Shown: piece by piece, positions 25,955 to 34,276 of the stretch
How positions within the stretch are numbered: the first letter of the stretch is position 1
How the letters are laid out: each line of letters opens with the position of its first letter
NCBI GenBank assembly: GCA_031268985.1
Contig: JAIRWN010000005.1
Coordinates: 1 to 35,332 of the forward strand
Direction of reading: 5' to 3'
DNA: 35,332 bases
Source of the DNA: Holosporales bacterium
Lineage (GTDB): Bacteria; Pseudomonadota; Alphaproteobacteria; UBA3830; JAIRWN01
Notes under the pieces: model-generated
Seen by the model: the letters and a program-made list of their open reading frames with translations, nothing else
What the model was told of the DNA's origin: nothing
Databases searched by the model: none
Translations under genes and position numbers: made by a program

Positions 25955-28900
25955 CTAAGAAATAAACTTATCAAGTTCAAACAAAGCATCCAAGGTCAGC
26001 GAATATTTGCCAAGAAACAATTCTGCCTGATAATCGTTTATAACCGCACAAAGCGTCACATCAACGCCATTCGTCTGGAGATTAAGTTGGGATATGATTT
26101 TTTGCGCCTGTATTAAGTCTTTTTCAGTGCGAACAGTAAGATTCAAAGAACTGATTTTCTTTGTTACAACGTCGTCAAGCGGCTCAATACTTTGAGCGCT
26201 GAGGCGCAGCTCGCCGTCCTGGAGCTTACCGACGACAGACATTCTGAGAATTTTTCCAATTTCAAGCAAGCTGCGGTTTGCGACCAATAAATCTGAAAAA
26301 ACAACAACGTCAAAAGCGCTTTGCATATCGGACATTGTTACAAAAGCAAGTTTGTTTCCGTTTTTAGATGTTTTTGTCCGAACATCCAAAACCACTCCGG
26401 CCAAATAACAGTTGCCGCCGGGGTTATTGCCGAAAAATTCGCGCAGCTCAGCCGAGCCTCGGATAAATAAATCATCCAAGTGTTTCTTATAACTCTCCAA
26501 AGGATGTGATGAGATGTAAAAACCAAAAGCCTTTAGCTCATAGCTGAGCTGCTCGAGGTTCGACCATTTTGGACTTTCAGGGAAAAAGTCTTTGTCGTAC
26601 TTCGGCTCTTTTTTGGCCGCAAACAAACTTTCTTGCGCAGAATTTTGATCTTCTTGCTGTTTTGCCCCCAATAGTAAAGCCCTCTCTACGTTGTCGAACA
26701 ACGTCCTTCTGCTCGAGCTTATGCTGTCGAAGCATCCTGCGCACACTAGACCATCAAAATGCTTTTTGTTTGATACCCTGGAATCGAACTGACTTGAAAG
26801 ATCTATAAGCCCCGTAAAAGAGCGGCCGAGATCATTTCTTTTTTTGACGATTGCCTCCATCGCCGCAGCGCCTTGACCTTTGATTGCCGATAATGCGTAT
26901 CTGATAACAAGTTTGCCATCAGCGCTTTCAACTGAAAATTCAGATTCAGACTTATTAATATCGGGCGGCAGCAAAGGAATTCCCATATTCTGAAGCTCTT
27001 GCTTGTACGCGCAAAGTTTTTCGGTATTGCCAATATCGAGATTCATCAAGGCGGCCATGAATTCAACAGGATAGTTAGCCTTTAAATATGCGGTTTGGTA
27101 AGAAAGCAAAGCATAAGGAGTTGCGTGGGACTTATTAAACCCATATCCGGCGAACTTGCTTATCTGATCAAACAATTGATTCGCAAGTTCCGGTTCTACG
27201 TTATTACTCTGCGCCGCTCCTTCCACAAAACGCTTACGTTGAGAATCCATCTCCTCCTTGATTTTTTTTCCCATCGCTCTTCTTAAAAGGTCGGCTTGAC
27301 CAAGCGTATAACCGCTGAGGACTTGCGCGATTTGCATAACCTGCTCTTGATACACCATTACGCCATAAGTTTCCTTTAGGATTGGCTCTATCAACGGATG
27401 AGCGCATACAACCTCCTCCGCGCCATGTTTGCATGATATATACCTGGGAATATCGTCCATTGGACCAGGTCTGTACAACGCTATAAGCGCGATAAGATCT
27501 TCAAAGCGGTCCGGACACATATTCTTCGTAACCTCTTTCATCCCACCACTTTCAACTTGAAATACGCCAACAGTTTCCAATCTGTTAAATAAATCGAAGG
27601 TTTTCTTGTCGTCCAGGGGAACTTCTTCAACAACCAAATGAATCCCTCGCTTTCCAAGCAGATCAATGGCTTTTTGAATAACAGTAAGAGTCTTCAACCC
27701 CAGAAAATCAAATTTCACCAATCCGGTACTTTCAATGTATTTCATATTGAATTGAGTAACCGGGATTTCTGATTTTGGATCACGGTAGAGCGCAACTATT
27801 TCTTCAAGCGGCTCTCGTCCTATAACCACGCCGGCTGCGTGAGTCGAGGCATGTCTGTACAGTCCTTCAAGCTGAACCGAAATATCTATAAGCTGTTTAA
27901 TTTTTGGGTCGTCTTCTATGTATTTTTTAAGAGCGGGGTCCATCTCAATTGCCTGCTCAATCGTTATGTTCAGCGCCGGATTATTCGGCACTAGCTTGCA
28001 GATTTTATCTACGTAACCGTACGGGATCTGCAGAACACGACCAACGTCACGTAAAACGGCCCGTGCCTGCAATTTACCAAAAGTGATAATTTGAGCTACC
28101 TTATCGTAGCCGTACTTGCTCCGCACATATTCAATTACTTCATCTCTGTGTTTTTGGCAGAAATCTATATCGAAATCCGGCATAGAAACACGCTCCGGAT
28201 TAAGAAAACGCTCAAATAGCAAAGAAAACCTTATTGGGTCTACGTTTGTAATTGTAAGAGCCCAGGCGACCACCGATCCGGCGCCAGAACCTCTTCCCGG
28301 GCCAACAGGAATTTTCTTCGACTTCGCCCATTGCACGAAGTCAGCGACAATCAAAAAATATCCACAAAATCCCATTTGGATTAGAATCTTTATTTCATAC
28401 TCAATCCTGCTGTAATATTTTTTTGAAAAGTTCTCAAATTCCTCATCCGTTATACCGTAAAGCCCTTTTACCGAAGCCAAACGTTTTTCAAGCCCGATCT
28501 CAGATCTGTATCGCAACTCGTCTTCTTCTGTTCGCCCTTCAGATACGGGACAAACCGGCAAAATCGGCTTTTTCTTCTCGATTATAAACGCGCATCGTTG
28601 CGCTATTACCGCCGTATTATTAATCGCCTCAGGAAGATCTTTAAAAAGATCGCGCATTTCCGCTTCTGACTTAAAATAATATTCAGGCGAAGATGTGATA
28701 CGTTGCGGCTCGGATAATGTCACACCTTGACCAATGCACATAAGGACGTCGTGCGCTTCATACGTATCAGGCGAACCGAAAAACACATCATTTGTGGCAA
28801 CAATGGGGAGCCCTTTATCCAAGGCTATATTTATTAAATCTTCTTCTATTCTCTGCTCTATGTAGTCGCTATGGCGCGATATTTCCATATAGAAGCGTCC

Positions 28901-29410
28901 CGGAAACAGGCTGTTTAATGCATTGACGCAAGATACGGCGCCATCCTTCTGGTTTAGGACTAATAATTGTCCTATTTCTCCATGTTTGCCACTGCTAAGC
29001 GCTATTAATCCGTCGGTATGATCTTTAAGCTGATTTAAAGTGAGTTCAGGTTCAATGGGATCAGACGATCGAAGGTAGTAGTCGCTTACCAACTTTATCA
29101 GGTTTTTATAGCCGGCATCGTTTTGAACCAGCAAAATAAGCTGATACTGTTCGCCGGAAGTTTGCGTAAAATGTTTCTTTCCAATAAAGCCTTGCATATT
29201 CAGCGCGCAACCGATAATTGGCTGAATACCTTTTCCCGCGCATTCAAGAGAAAACTCTAACGCCCCGAAAAGGTTTCCCAAGTCCGTAATCGCAATAGCC
29301 GGCATACGATTTTTAACGCATAAACCAACTAACTCGCGTACTTTTAAAGCGCCTTTTGACAGCGAATAGGCCGAATGAGTACGCAAATGTACAAACGGAA
29401 GCTCGCTCAT
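25955..29410 (-). CDS. dnaE: DNA polymerase III subunit alpha
   Basis: The replicative polymerase catalytic subunit. The PHP domain is at the N-terminus (PFVHLRTHSAYSLSKGA, AIAITDLGNLFGALEF). The palm holds PVGPGRGSGAGSVVAWAL and the catalytic PDFDIDF (about 411-417), followed by ITFGKLQARAVLRDVGRVL. YRPGPMDDIP and GYGFNKSHATPYALLSYQTAYLKANYP belong to the fingers. The helix-hairpin-helix and OB-fold (LAGVVLDVRTKTSKNGNKLAFVTMSD) come at the end. I chose the ATG at 29410 (1151 residues) because family members start just before PFVHLR. An ATG at 29449 would add 13 residues; neither has a clear ribosome binding site. All domains are intact. It is first in dnaE-nadK-murB. Confidence 0.98.
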   Translation of the reverse strand: MSELPFVHLRTHSAYSLSKGALKVRELVGLCVKNRMPAIAITDLGNLFGALEFSLECAGKGIQPIIGCALNMQGFIGKKHFTQTSGEQYQLILLVQNDAGYKNLIKLVSDYYLRSSDPIEPELTLNQLKDHTDGLIALSSGKHGEIGQLLVLNQKDGAVSCVNALNSLFPGRFYMEISRHSDYIEQRIEEDLINIALDKGLPIVATNDVFFGSPDTYEAHDVLMCIGQGVTLSEPQRITSSPEYYFKSEAEMRDLFKDLPEAINNTAVIAQRCAFIIEKKKPILPVCPVSEGRTEEDELRYRSEIGLEKRLASVKGLYGITDEEFENFSKKYYSRIEYEIKILIQMGFCGYFLIVADFVQWAKSKKIPVGPGRGSGAGSVVAWALTITNVDPIRFSLLFERFLNPERVSMPDFDIDFCQKHRDEVIEYVRSKYGYDKVAQIITFGKLQARAVLRDVGRVLQIPYGYVDKICKLVPNNPALNITIEQAIEMDPALKKYIEDDPKIKQLIDISVQLEGLYRHASTHAAGVVIGREPLEEIVALYRDPKSEIPVTQFNMKYIESTGLVKFDFLGLKTLTVIQKAIDLLGKRGIHLVVEEVPLDDKKTFDLFNRLETVGVFQVESGGMKEVTKNMCPDRFEDLIALIALYRPGPMDDIPRYISCKHGAEEVVCAHPLIEPILKETYGVMVYQEQVMQIAQVLSGYTLGQADLLRRAMGKKIKEEMDSQRKRFVEGAAQSNNVEPELANQLFDQISKFAGYGFNKSHATPYALLSYQTAYLKANYPVEFMAALMNLDIGNTEKLCAYKQELQNMGIPLLPPDINKSESEFSVESADGKLVIRYALSAIKGQGAAAMEAIVKKRNDLGRSFTGLIDLSSQFDSRVSNKKHFDGLVCAGCFDSISSSRRTLFDNVERALLLGAKQQEDQNSAQESLFAAKKEPKYDKDFFPESPKWSNLEQLSYELKAFGFYISSHPLESYKKHLDDLFIRGSAELREFFGNNPGGNCYLAGVVLDVRTKTSKNGNKLAFVTMSDMQSAFDVVVFSDLLVANRSLLEIGKILRMSVVGKLQDGELRLSAQSIEPLDDVVTKKISSLNLTVRTEKDLIQAQKIISQLNLQTNGVDVTLCAVINDYQAELFLGKYSLTLDALFELDKFIS

Positions 29411-29550
29411 AATCTTGCGGAAACGTGTTTCACCTTTACTAAACATCATATTTAGTAGTAAAACAACTTGAAACTTCTGGCGTTAAATGCCCCAGTCCAT
29501 CAGGCTTTTGCGTATCAGTTGTTGCATATCGCGTTTTAAGTTTCTATAAC

Positions 29551-29627
29551 GGCGGAGTAGCTCAGTTGGTTAGAGCAGCGGAATCATAATCCGCGTGTCG
29601 GGGGTTCAAATCCCTCCTCCGCTACCA
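29551..29627 (+). tRNA. tRNA-Met (CAT), elongator type
   Basis: A 77-base tRNA with encoded CCA. The acceptor GGCGGAG pairs with CTCCGCT (G1-U72 wobble), with discriminator A. The D-loop has AGCTCAGTTGGTTAGAGC and the anticodon CAT is at 29585-29587 in a GCGGA/TCCGC stem. The T-loop is TTCAAAT with a GGGGG/CCTCC-type stem. The base pair at 1-72 rules out the initiator, which has a mismatch there. The body resembles alphaproteobacterial elongator tRNA-Met; tRNA-Ile with a lysidine-modified CAT is less likely. Phage-derived genes start about 100 bases past its 3' end, so it is the probable attachment site of the element. Confidence 0.95.
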
Positions 29628-29731
29628 AGGTAACCACTAGCGTTTCATGTGATTTAGGTTTTCTTAGCTTTTCGTGGAGTTAATAACCTACCCCACATTT
29701 CCCCCATGTTTTGTGTAGATGGAGTTTAGAT

Positions 29732-30364
29732 ATGTCTGTGGACAGGGATGAATTTTTACAAGAGCCGGCATCAAATACCCCTGAAGTATTTAATGGGAGA
29801 CCGCGTGCGCTAGATGAAGATAAATCGCTGGAACTAAGCATTCTTGAGGAAGTATTCAAGAAATTTGATGCGATTAAGAATCAGCTTCATCTATATGAGC
29901 TTGCGGAGATGGTTGTTGAAAACAGAGTTGAAAACAGAGAGGTCAATGCATTAGAGAGACTTAAGTGCAAAGTCAGACCTATCTTTAATCCTGAGTTCAA
30001 CACTGTAGATGAGTATCTCAACGCACATAAGGAGGCATGGGCGGCGAAGACCAATAAATATCAAGAAATACTCAAAGACTGCCAAGCTAATATTGCTGAC
30101 ATCATATCCGATATAGATAGTTATTGGGATGTTGGTTTGATTGGCTTTTATAAGGCTATTATTCACTTTATCGATGGCAAGGTTAGCAACCAGATCGATG
30201 GTAAGGTTAGCAACCAGGGTGTTTTCTTTCAGTTAAGTAAAGATCTGTTAAAGAGTTGCAAGGTAGCAATCAACGTCTTAGCTAAGTCATATCCTTATGA
30301 GTATAGATTCAAGCGTAATCTTCCGATTGATGACACGTTACCGTACATACTGTGTGGATGCTAA
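29732..30364 (+). CDS. Unknown protein of the tRNA-linked element, with tandem duplications
   Basis: A 210-residue protein I do not recognise. It is charged and helical, acidic at the N-terminus, without membrane segments or signal peptide. GGAG 7 bases before the ATG at 29732 decides the start. Two in-frame tandem DNA duplications are visible. A 12-base unit at 29915-29938 gives VENR VENR. A 24-base unit at 30170-30217 differs in one base and gives IDGKVSNQ twice. Its last 68 bases overlap the next ORF in another frame, so the two may be one protein split by a frameshift. It is the first gene after the tRNA, where an integrase would be expected, but it has no recombinase motif. Confidence 0.65.
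   Translation: MSVDRDEFLQEPASNTPEVFNGRPRALDEDKSLELSILEEVFKKFDAIKNQLHLYELAEMVVENRVENREVNALERLKCKVRPIFNPEFNTVDEYLNAHKEAWAAKTNKYQEILKDCQANIADIISDIDSYWDVGLIGFYKAIIHFIDGKVSNQIDGKVSNQGVFFQLSKDLLKSCKVAINVLAKSYPYEYRFKRNLPIDDTLPYILCGC
30170..30217 (+). repeat. 24-bp tandem duplication
   Basis: Two adjacent 24-base units (30170-30193 and 30194-30217) differ at one position (C or T at base 9). The duplication is in frame inside the unknown ORF. A second, 12-base perfect duplication is at 29915-29938. Both look like recent slippage events. Confidence 0.9.
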
Positions 30365-30854
30365 ACGGCAGAAGAACGATATATCAAAAACATCTGGCCA
30401 ATGGACGCCTCATAGTTTGCTAAAAGCTATTGAACAGATTAAAGAGATGCTGAATGACACAGACGCCGTAAGGGATGCGAAAGATAAGAAGGCCAGTGAG
30501 GTAACGGCGATGTGTTTGATTTGTGAGGTTGAAGAAAAATATCCGGAGTTCTATGAATTTATTCCAAGTTGGTTGAGAGAGAAAGACGGCTCTGGGCACG
30601 AAAACAAAATAAAATTATTGGAAAAGAAGATTCAAGATTTGGAAGCGGAAAAACCAAACAAAGTTGCATTAGAGATCATTAGAGTATTTTGCAAGGAGCA
30701 GTTTCCAAAATTTTATAAAAACAATTTTAGTGCATTGAGCAGAATGTTGGAAACTTTTTATCAAAAAAACCGTGAAGAAGCCTCCAAAGACATATCCAGC
30801 TCCTCATTTGATAAGATTGCGAAGAGTATTAGAGAACTTCAATCTAAGAAGTAA
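30297..30854 (+). CDS. Unknown coiled-coil protein of the tRNA-linked element
   Basis: A 185-codon frame with a Lys/Glu-rich helical C-terminus. HENKIKLLEKKIQDLEAEK near residue 100 is a good coiled-coil heptad stretch. No catalytic motif is visible. The start overlaps the previous ORF by 68 bases, and the first 20 residues are unconvincing. Either the true start is later (MLNDTDAV, about residue 51) or this is the second half of a frameshifted single gene; the shift would lie near 30340-30362. About 200 bases without a gene follow. Many Arg codons are AGA or AGG, as in the rest of the element. Confidence 0.55.
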   Translation: MSIDSSVIFRLMTRYRTYCVDAKRQKNDISKTSGQWTPHSLLKAIEQIKEMLNDTDAVRDAKDKKASEVTAMCLICEVEEKYPEFYEFIPSWLREKDGSGHENKIKLLEKKIQDLEAEKPNKVALEIIRVFCKEQFPKFYKNNFSALSRMLETFYQKNREEASKDISSSSFDKIAKSIRELQSKK

Positions 30855-30952
30855 CTTTTGTTAATCTATCGCTTTACGCCGCATAGGGTTCTAAATCTTC
30901 TGTAAGCCTTGTCCATCCTGACTTACCAGAGCGTAAAATAATAGTAAGACGA

Positions 30953-30962
30953 CGTAATTACG
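30953..30962. promoter_or_regulatory. Palindrome upstream of the HTH gene, possible operator
   Basis: CGTAATTACG is a perfect 10-base palindrome about 105 bases before the helix-turn-helix gene, in the only gap of the element's plus-strand gene run. It could bind a dimeric regulator. Evidence is limited to the symmetry and position. Confidence 0.25.
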
Positions 30963-31066
30963 AAAAATCGTTTTCTGTTTACGTGACACTGGGGAACAGC
31001 TCAATTATTAATCCCTCTGATCGAAGCTACATCGTGTGGCTTTGAGATTTTTATAGAGGTTTGATA

Positions 31067-31369
31067 ATGGATTTTGAAAAGATTTTAAGCGGGGTTAAAT
31101 CAGAACTGATATCTCGCAAGGACTTAGCCGCTCTTCTTGGCATGAGTCCCAACACGCTCAGAAACTTGGATGCGCATGGCATTGGAGTGCCTGGCAAGAT
31201 TAGGACTGGGCACAGGTCAGTTAGTTATCCGACTGCAAATGTAGCACCATGGTTAGAGAGCAGACATCTCAAATATAGCAACGCGCCGATAACCATCACG
31301 TCAAATGCTTTTTTAGCTAAGGAGAAAAAGGCTGCCGTCACTTTAGGAGCTGAGGTGGCGAATGGTTAG
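31067..31369 (+). CDS. Helix-turn-helix DNA-binding protein (AlpA/MerR-like)
   Basis: A 100-residue protein. ISRKDLAALLGMSPNTLRNLDAHGIGVPGKIRTGHRSVSYPTANVAPWLESR is a winged helix-turn-helix of the AlpA/excisionase/MerR-like type, which reads DNA at phage promoters or attachment sites. GAGG at 31056-31059, 7 bases before the ATG at 31067, sets the start. It overlaps the next gene by 8 bases (ATGGTTAG), so the two are coupled. As the first gene of the replication cassette it may regulate it or act in excision. It is too short and general to assign a specific role. Confidence 0.75.
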   Translation: MDFEKILSGVKSELISRKDLAALLGMSPNTLRNLDAHGIGVPGKIRTGHRSVSYPTANVAPWLESRHLKYSNAPITITSNAFLAKEKKAAVTLGAEVANG

Positions 31370-32243
31370 TTTTAAAGAAGCGTTGGACGGTGTTGGTATT
31401 CCACATCCAAGCCAAGATATCGCGGAAGGTAGATTTAGTCGTTGGGGCAAGAACAGCAGATATTGGGCTAAAGCCGTAGGAGCCGGCTATGTGTTTGGCG
31501 ATTATGTTAACGGTATAAGCGAGTGCGTATTTCCTAGATGCGAGGCTAATAGCAAAGATTGGGAAAAATATAGACGACAGATAAAGGCTGTTAGAGAAAA
31601 AAACAAACGCGAAGAAGCAGCAGCGGAAGAAGCGTTGTGTATATGGAACGATAGTGTGCCCATATCTGGTCAGAGTCATCCATATTTGAGATCTAAGGGG
31701 GTAGACTCATTCGGTCTTAGGGTTCAAGGCAATAACTTAATAGTCCCGCTGTACGAAACAGACGGCAGGCTCTCAAGCATCCAGTACATTTACTATGACT
31801 TTGGTACTTCTGATTGCAAAAAAAGGTTTCAACCTGGCTGTAAAACGAAAGGCTGTTTTTATCTTTTTGGGTGCGATTCTGAGCGCATTCTATTGTGCGA
31901 AGGGTATGCGACAGCAGCTTCAATTCACATGGCTACAGGCGAGCAGACTGTGGTGTGCTTCAGCAGTGGAAACATGGCTGCTGTGGCGTATGCACTGAGA
32001 ATGAAATATCCGGCCAAAGAGATAATCATATGTGCTGATAATGATGAGACGGGCCTAAAGGCAGCCAAGGCTACTGGGCTTAAGTACATGTATCCAAAGT
32101 TTGAAGACGTTGGGATTGATAGGTTTAGGAGGTTGACAGGCTTTACAACGTCAGTCCAGTCTGATGGTCGTCCCACAGACTTTAATGATTATGGGAATAT
32201 TTATGGTTTGGAGGATTTGAGAAAATGTTTGAAGAAGATATAA
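31362..32243 (+). CDS. Toprim-domain protein, primase-like
   Basis: A 293-residue protein with a Toprim nucleotidyl-transfer fold. ILLCEGYATAASIHMATG carries the catalytic Glu180, and IIICADNDETGLKAAK carries Asp226 and Asp228. The N-terminal part (HPYLRSKGV, NNLIVPLYETDGRLSSIQYIY) matches the region before Toprim in phage and plasmid primases of the DUF7146/TraC-like type. No CHC2 zinc finger and no DnaG catalytic core is present, so independent primase activity is doubtful. The start overlaps the HTH gene by 8 bases and the end overlaps the DUF927 gene by 19 bases, so all three are one operon. Primase-helicase pairs like this drive replication of phages and satellites. Confidence 0.82.
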   Translation: MVSFKEALDGVGIPHPSQDIAEGRFSRWGKNSRYWAKAVGAGYVFGDYVNGISECVFPRCEANSKDWEKYRRQIKAVREKNKREEAAAEEALCIWNDSVPISGQSHPYLRSKGVDSFGLRVQGNNLIVPLYETDGRLSSIQYIYYDFGTSDCKKRFQPGCKTKGCFYLFGCDSERILLCEGYATAASIHMATGEQTVVCFSSGNMAAVAYALRMKYPAKEIIICADNDETGLKAAKATGLKYMYPKFEDVGIDRFRRLTGFTTSVQSDGRPTDFNDYGNIYGLEDLRKCLKKI

Positions 32244-34078
32244 AAAGCGCCCCCGCTAGGAAGGTGGGGGCCTATACTGAAACCAGTTGTGGTTCTATCA
32301 CCTCTGCGGAGAGGTTCCAACAGTCTAGCGATGTTCCTGATGAGCCTGCCAATGACGTTGTCGTCGGGCAGGAGTTGGAGGGGCCTGGCGTTGAGGTATG
32401 CGAAGCCTGCGTGCTTGCGTCTGACGCAAACGGCTTTTTCCGCAAAGCGGACGGTTCGCTGTGGAAGGCAGGCGAGAACGGCAAAGAGGCCGTTTGCATC
32501 AGCGAGGATTACATAAAAGTTGTGGGTTTAAGCAGAACGCTCGAGAGTGACGAGTGGCGCATGCGAATAGAGTTCAAGGACTTGGACGGTAACATTCAGA
32601 GTATTGATGTGGACTGCTCGGTTCCTTTTGATAACAAAGAAATCTTAAAAGCTTTAAGGAACAGAGGCTTTTATATTCCCGCTAAATACCAACGGCATGT
32701 TTTAAACTATTTGCAGTCTGCAATTCCCGACAGGAGGATTAGGAAGATTGACAAGACAGGTTGGATTAATGGCTGCGAATATATATGTCCATCGTTTAAG
32801 GTTATACGTTCTGATAACGATGAACAGTATGAGCTGCCGAAGACTGCGCAAGGCTGGGGCTATGACCAAGAAGGCACTCTGGAAGACTGGCAGGAGCATG
32901 TAGCCAAGTATTGTATCGGCAATCATATTCTGACGTTATCTTTGTGTATTGGGTTATCAGGGCTATTGCTGAGGCTCTTTCCGCAGATAGGGACGACAGT
33001 TGTTAATTTGATTGGTAAAACTTCTTTAGGCAAGACGACGGCTCTTAAAGTAGCGGCGTCTTTGTGGGGAGGTCAGAAGTATGTCAAGCAATGGAGGGCT
33101 ACTGACAATTCTCTTGAGAGCATAGCGGAGGCGCATAACGACGGCCTACTGATTTTAGACGACCTTGGCCAAGCAGACTCCAAGAAAGTTGGAGAGATTG
33201 CCTATATGTTGGGAAACCAGAGAGGCAAAGGGCGGTGCAATGCCAATTCATCCCTGAAGAGAATCAAGAGCTGGAGTTTATCGGTACTGAGCAGCGGCGA
33301 GGTCAGTTTGGAAGATAAGCTGAATGAAGCAGGTCTTAAGGCCAAAGGAGGGCATAAGGTAAGGTTTATCGACATAGACGCGATAGTCTCAGACGAATGT
33401 GGCATATACAACAATCTTCATGGATTAAATTCAGGAGCTGAATTATCGAACCATTTGAAAGAACAGGCTTCTAAGTATTACGGGATTGTATCAGAAAGGT
33501 TTGTGAATTGGTTGATTGAGCAAGATGGCCTTGTAGATAGATTGAATAGTCTATACCGGCAAGCCAAAGAAAAGCTCATCAACAAATTCTGTTTATCTGC
33601 AGCTGATGGAGAGGTTTTGCGAGTAGTTGACGTATTCACTTTGTACGCAACAGCAGGAGACCTAGCCGTTAGCTTTGGCCTTTTCCCCACCAAACTGAAT
33701 GTTGAGGAGGCGATAGGCTTTGTCTTTGAGCGTTGGCTGAAGGACAGGGGTGGGAAGAGGAATGTCGATGAGGAAGAAATAATCCAGCATATTATGGGTT
33801 GGCTTGGTCAGTGTCAGAGCAGTTTTTTGAATGTGGCTAAGAAGGCTGACAATTCAGGTAAGCTTGAGGCTAGCATGACTAATTATTCGCCTAACAAGTT
33901 ATATGGATATGTCCATAAAACTGATAATGAGACTAGAACTTACTACATTTTTTTAAGAATCTTCAAAGAAGAGGCATGTAAGGGCTATGGCGAAAAAACA
34001 GTGAAGAAGGCCTTGCATAAAAAGGGCATATTGACGCTGGGCTCCGACGGTTACTCTCCAAAAACTAAAATGGCATAA
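32225..34078 (+). CDS. DUF927-type replicative ATPase/helicase
   Basis: A 617-residue phage/plasmid replication ATPase. Residues 1-65 are low-complexity. The DUF927 region follows (about 95-450): GFYIPAKYQRHVLNYL, GWIN, then Walker A NLIGKTSLGKTT (262-272), ALKVAASLWG and Walker B GLLILDDLGQ (307-315). The segment LSSGEVSLEDKLNE is the usual sensor strand. The C-terminal 150 residues are helical and could be a DNA-binding or loading part. It overlaps the Toprim gene by 19 bases, and the two probably act together as a split primase-helicase. Arginine is mostly AGG/AGA (for example AGG AGG ATT AGG near 32733), which differs from the CGN-rich core genes and suggests transfer. A GC-rich hairpin lies just inside its 5' end. 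Confidence 0.85.
   Translation: MFEEDIKSAPARKVGAYTETSCGSITSAERFQQSSDVPDEPANDVVVGQELEGPGVEVCEACVLASDANGFFRKADGSLWKAGENGKEAVCISEDYIKVVGLSRTLESDEWRMRIEFKDLDGNIQSIDVDCSVPFDNKEILKALRNRGFYIPAKYQRHVLNYLQSAIPDRRIRKIDKTGWINGCEYICPSFKVIRSDNDEQYELPKTAQGWGYDQEGTLEDWQEHVAKYCIGNHILTLSLCIGLSGLLLRLFPQIGTTVVNLIGKTSLGKTTALKVAASLWGGQKYVKQWRATDNSLESIAEAHNDGLLILDDLGQADSKKVGEIAYMLGNQRGKGRCNANSSLKRIKSWSLSVLSSGEVSLEDKLNEAGLKAKGGHKVRFIDIDAIVSDECGIYNNLHGLNSGAELSNHLKEQASKYYGIVSERFVNWLIEQDGLVDRLNSLYRQAKEKLINKFCLSAADGEVLRVVDVFTLYATAGDLAVSFGLFPTKLNVEEAIGFVFERWLKDRGGKRNVDEEEIIQHIMGWLGQCQSSFLNVAKKADNSGKLEASMTNYSPNKLYGYVHKTDNETRTYYIFLRIFKEEACKGYGEKTVKKALHKKGILTLGSDGYSPKTKMA
32249..32271 (+). other. GC-rich hairpin at the Toprim/DUF927 junction
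   Basis: GCCCCC (32249-32254) pairs with GGGGGC (32266-32271) around an 11-base loop, six bases past the Toprim stop and 24 bases into the DUF927 frame. No T run follows. It could slow ribosomes or the polymerase and tune the ratio of the two proteins. Confidence 0.45.
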
Positions 34079-34276
34079 TTTGTCTGTAATTTTATATACT
34101 TATATTATTTAGGGGATGTGTGTAGCATTAATCTGCCGGTTTAGAGCGTGGGGATATATAGATTCTCTATTTTAAAGGGCGTATGTAGGGGTAATTATTT
34201 TTGGTGTTAAGTCTTTTAAGGTGGGTTACATCAACGTACGGTCGTTTAAATGAGAATATGCCCCCCCCCTTCAAGT
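34079..34276. other. Convergent gap between the DUF927 gene and the terminase relic
   Basis: About 200 bases, AT-rich, without an open frame or clear terminator. It ends with a run of nine C at 34261-34269, just past the 3' end of the terminase relic. Confidence 0.5.

Noticed and set aside
29522-29550. TTGCAT and TATAAC boxes 17 bases apart just before tRNA-Met
   Set aside because: The -10 box abuts the first tRNA base, so transcription would begin inside the tRNA. Probably chance.
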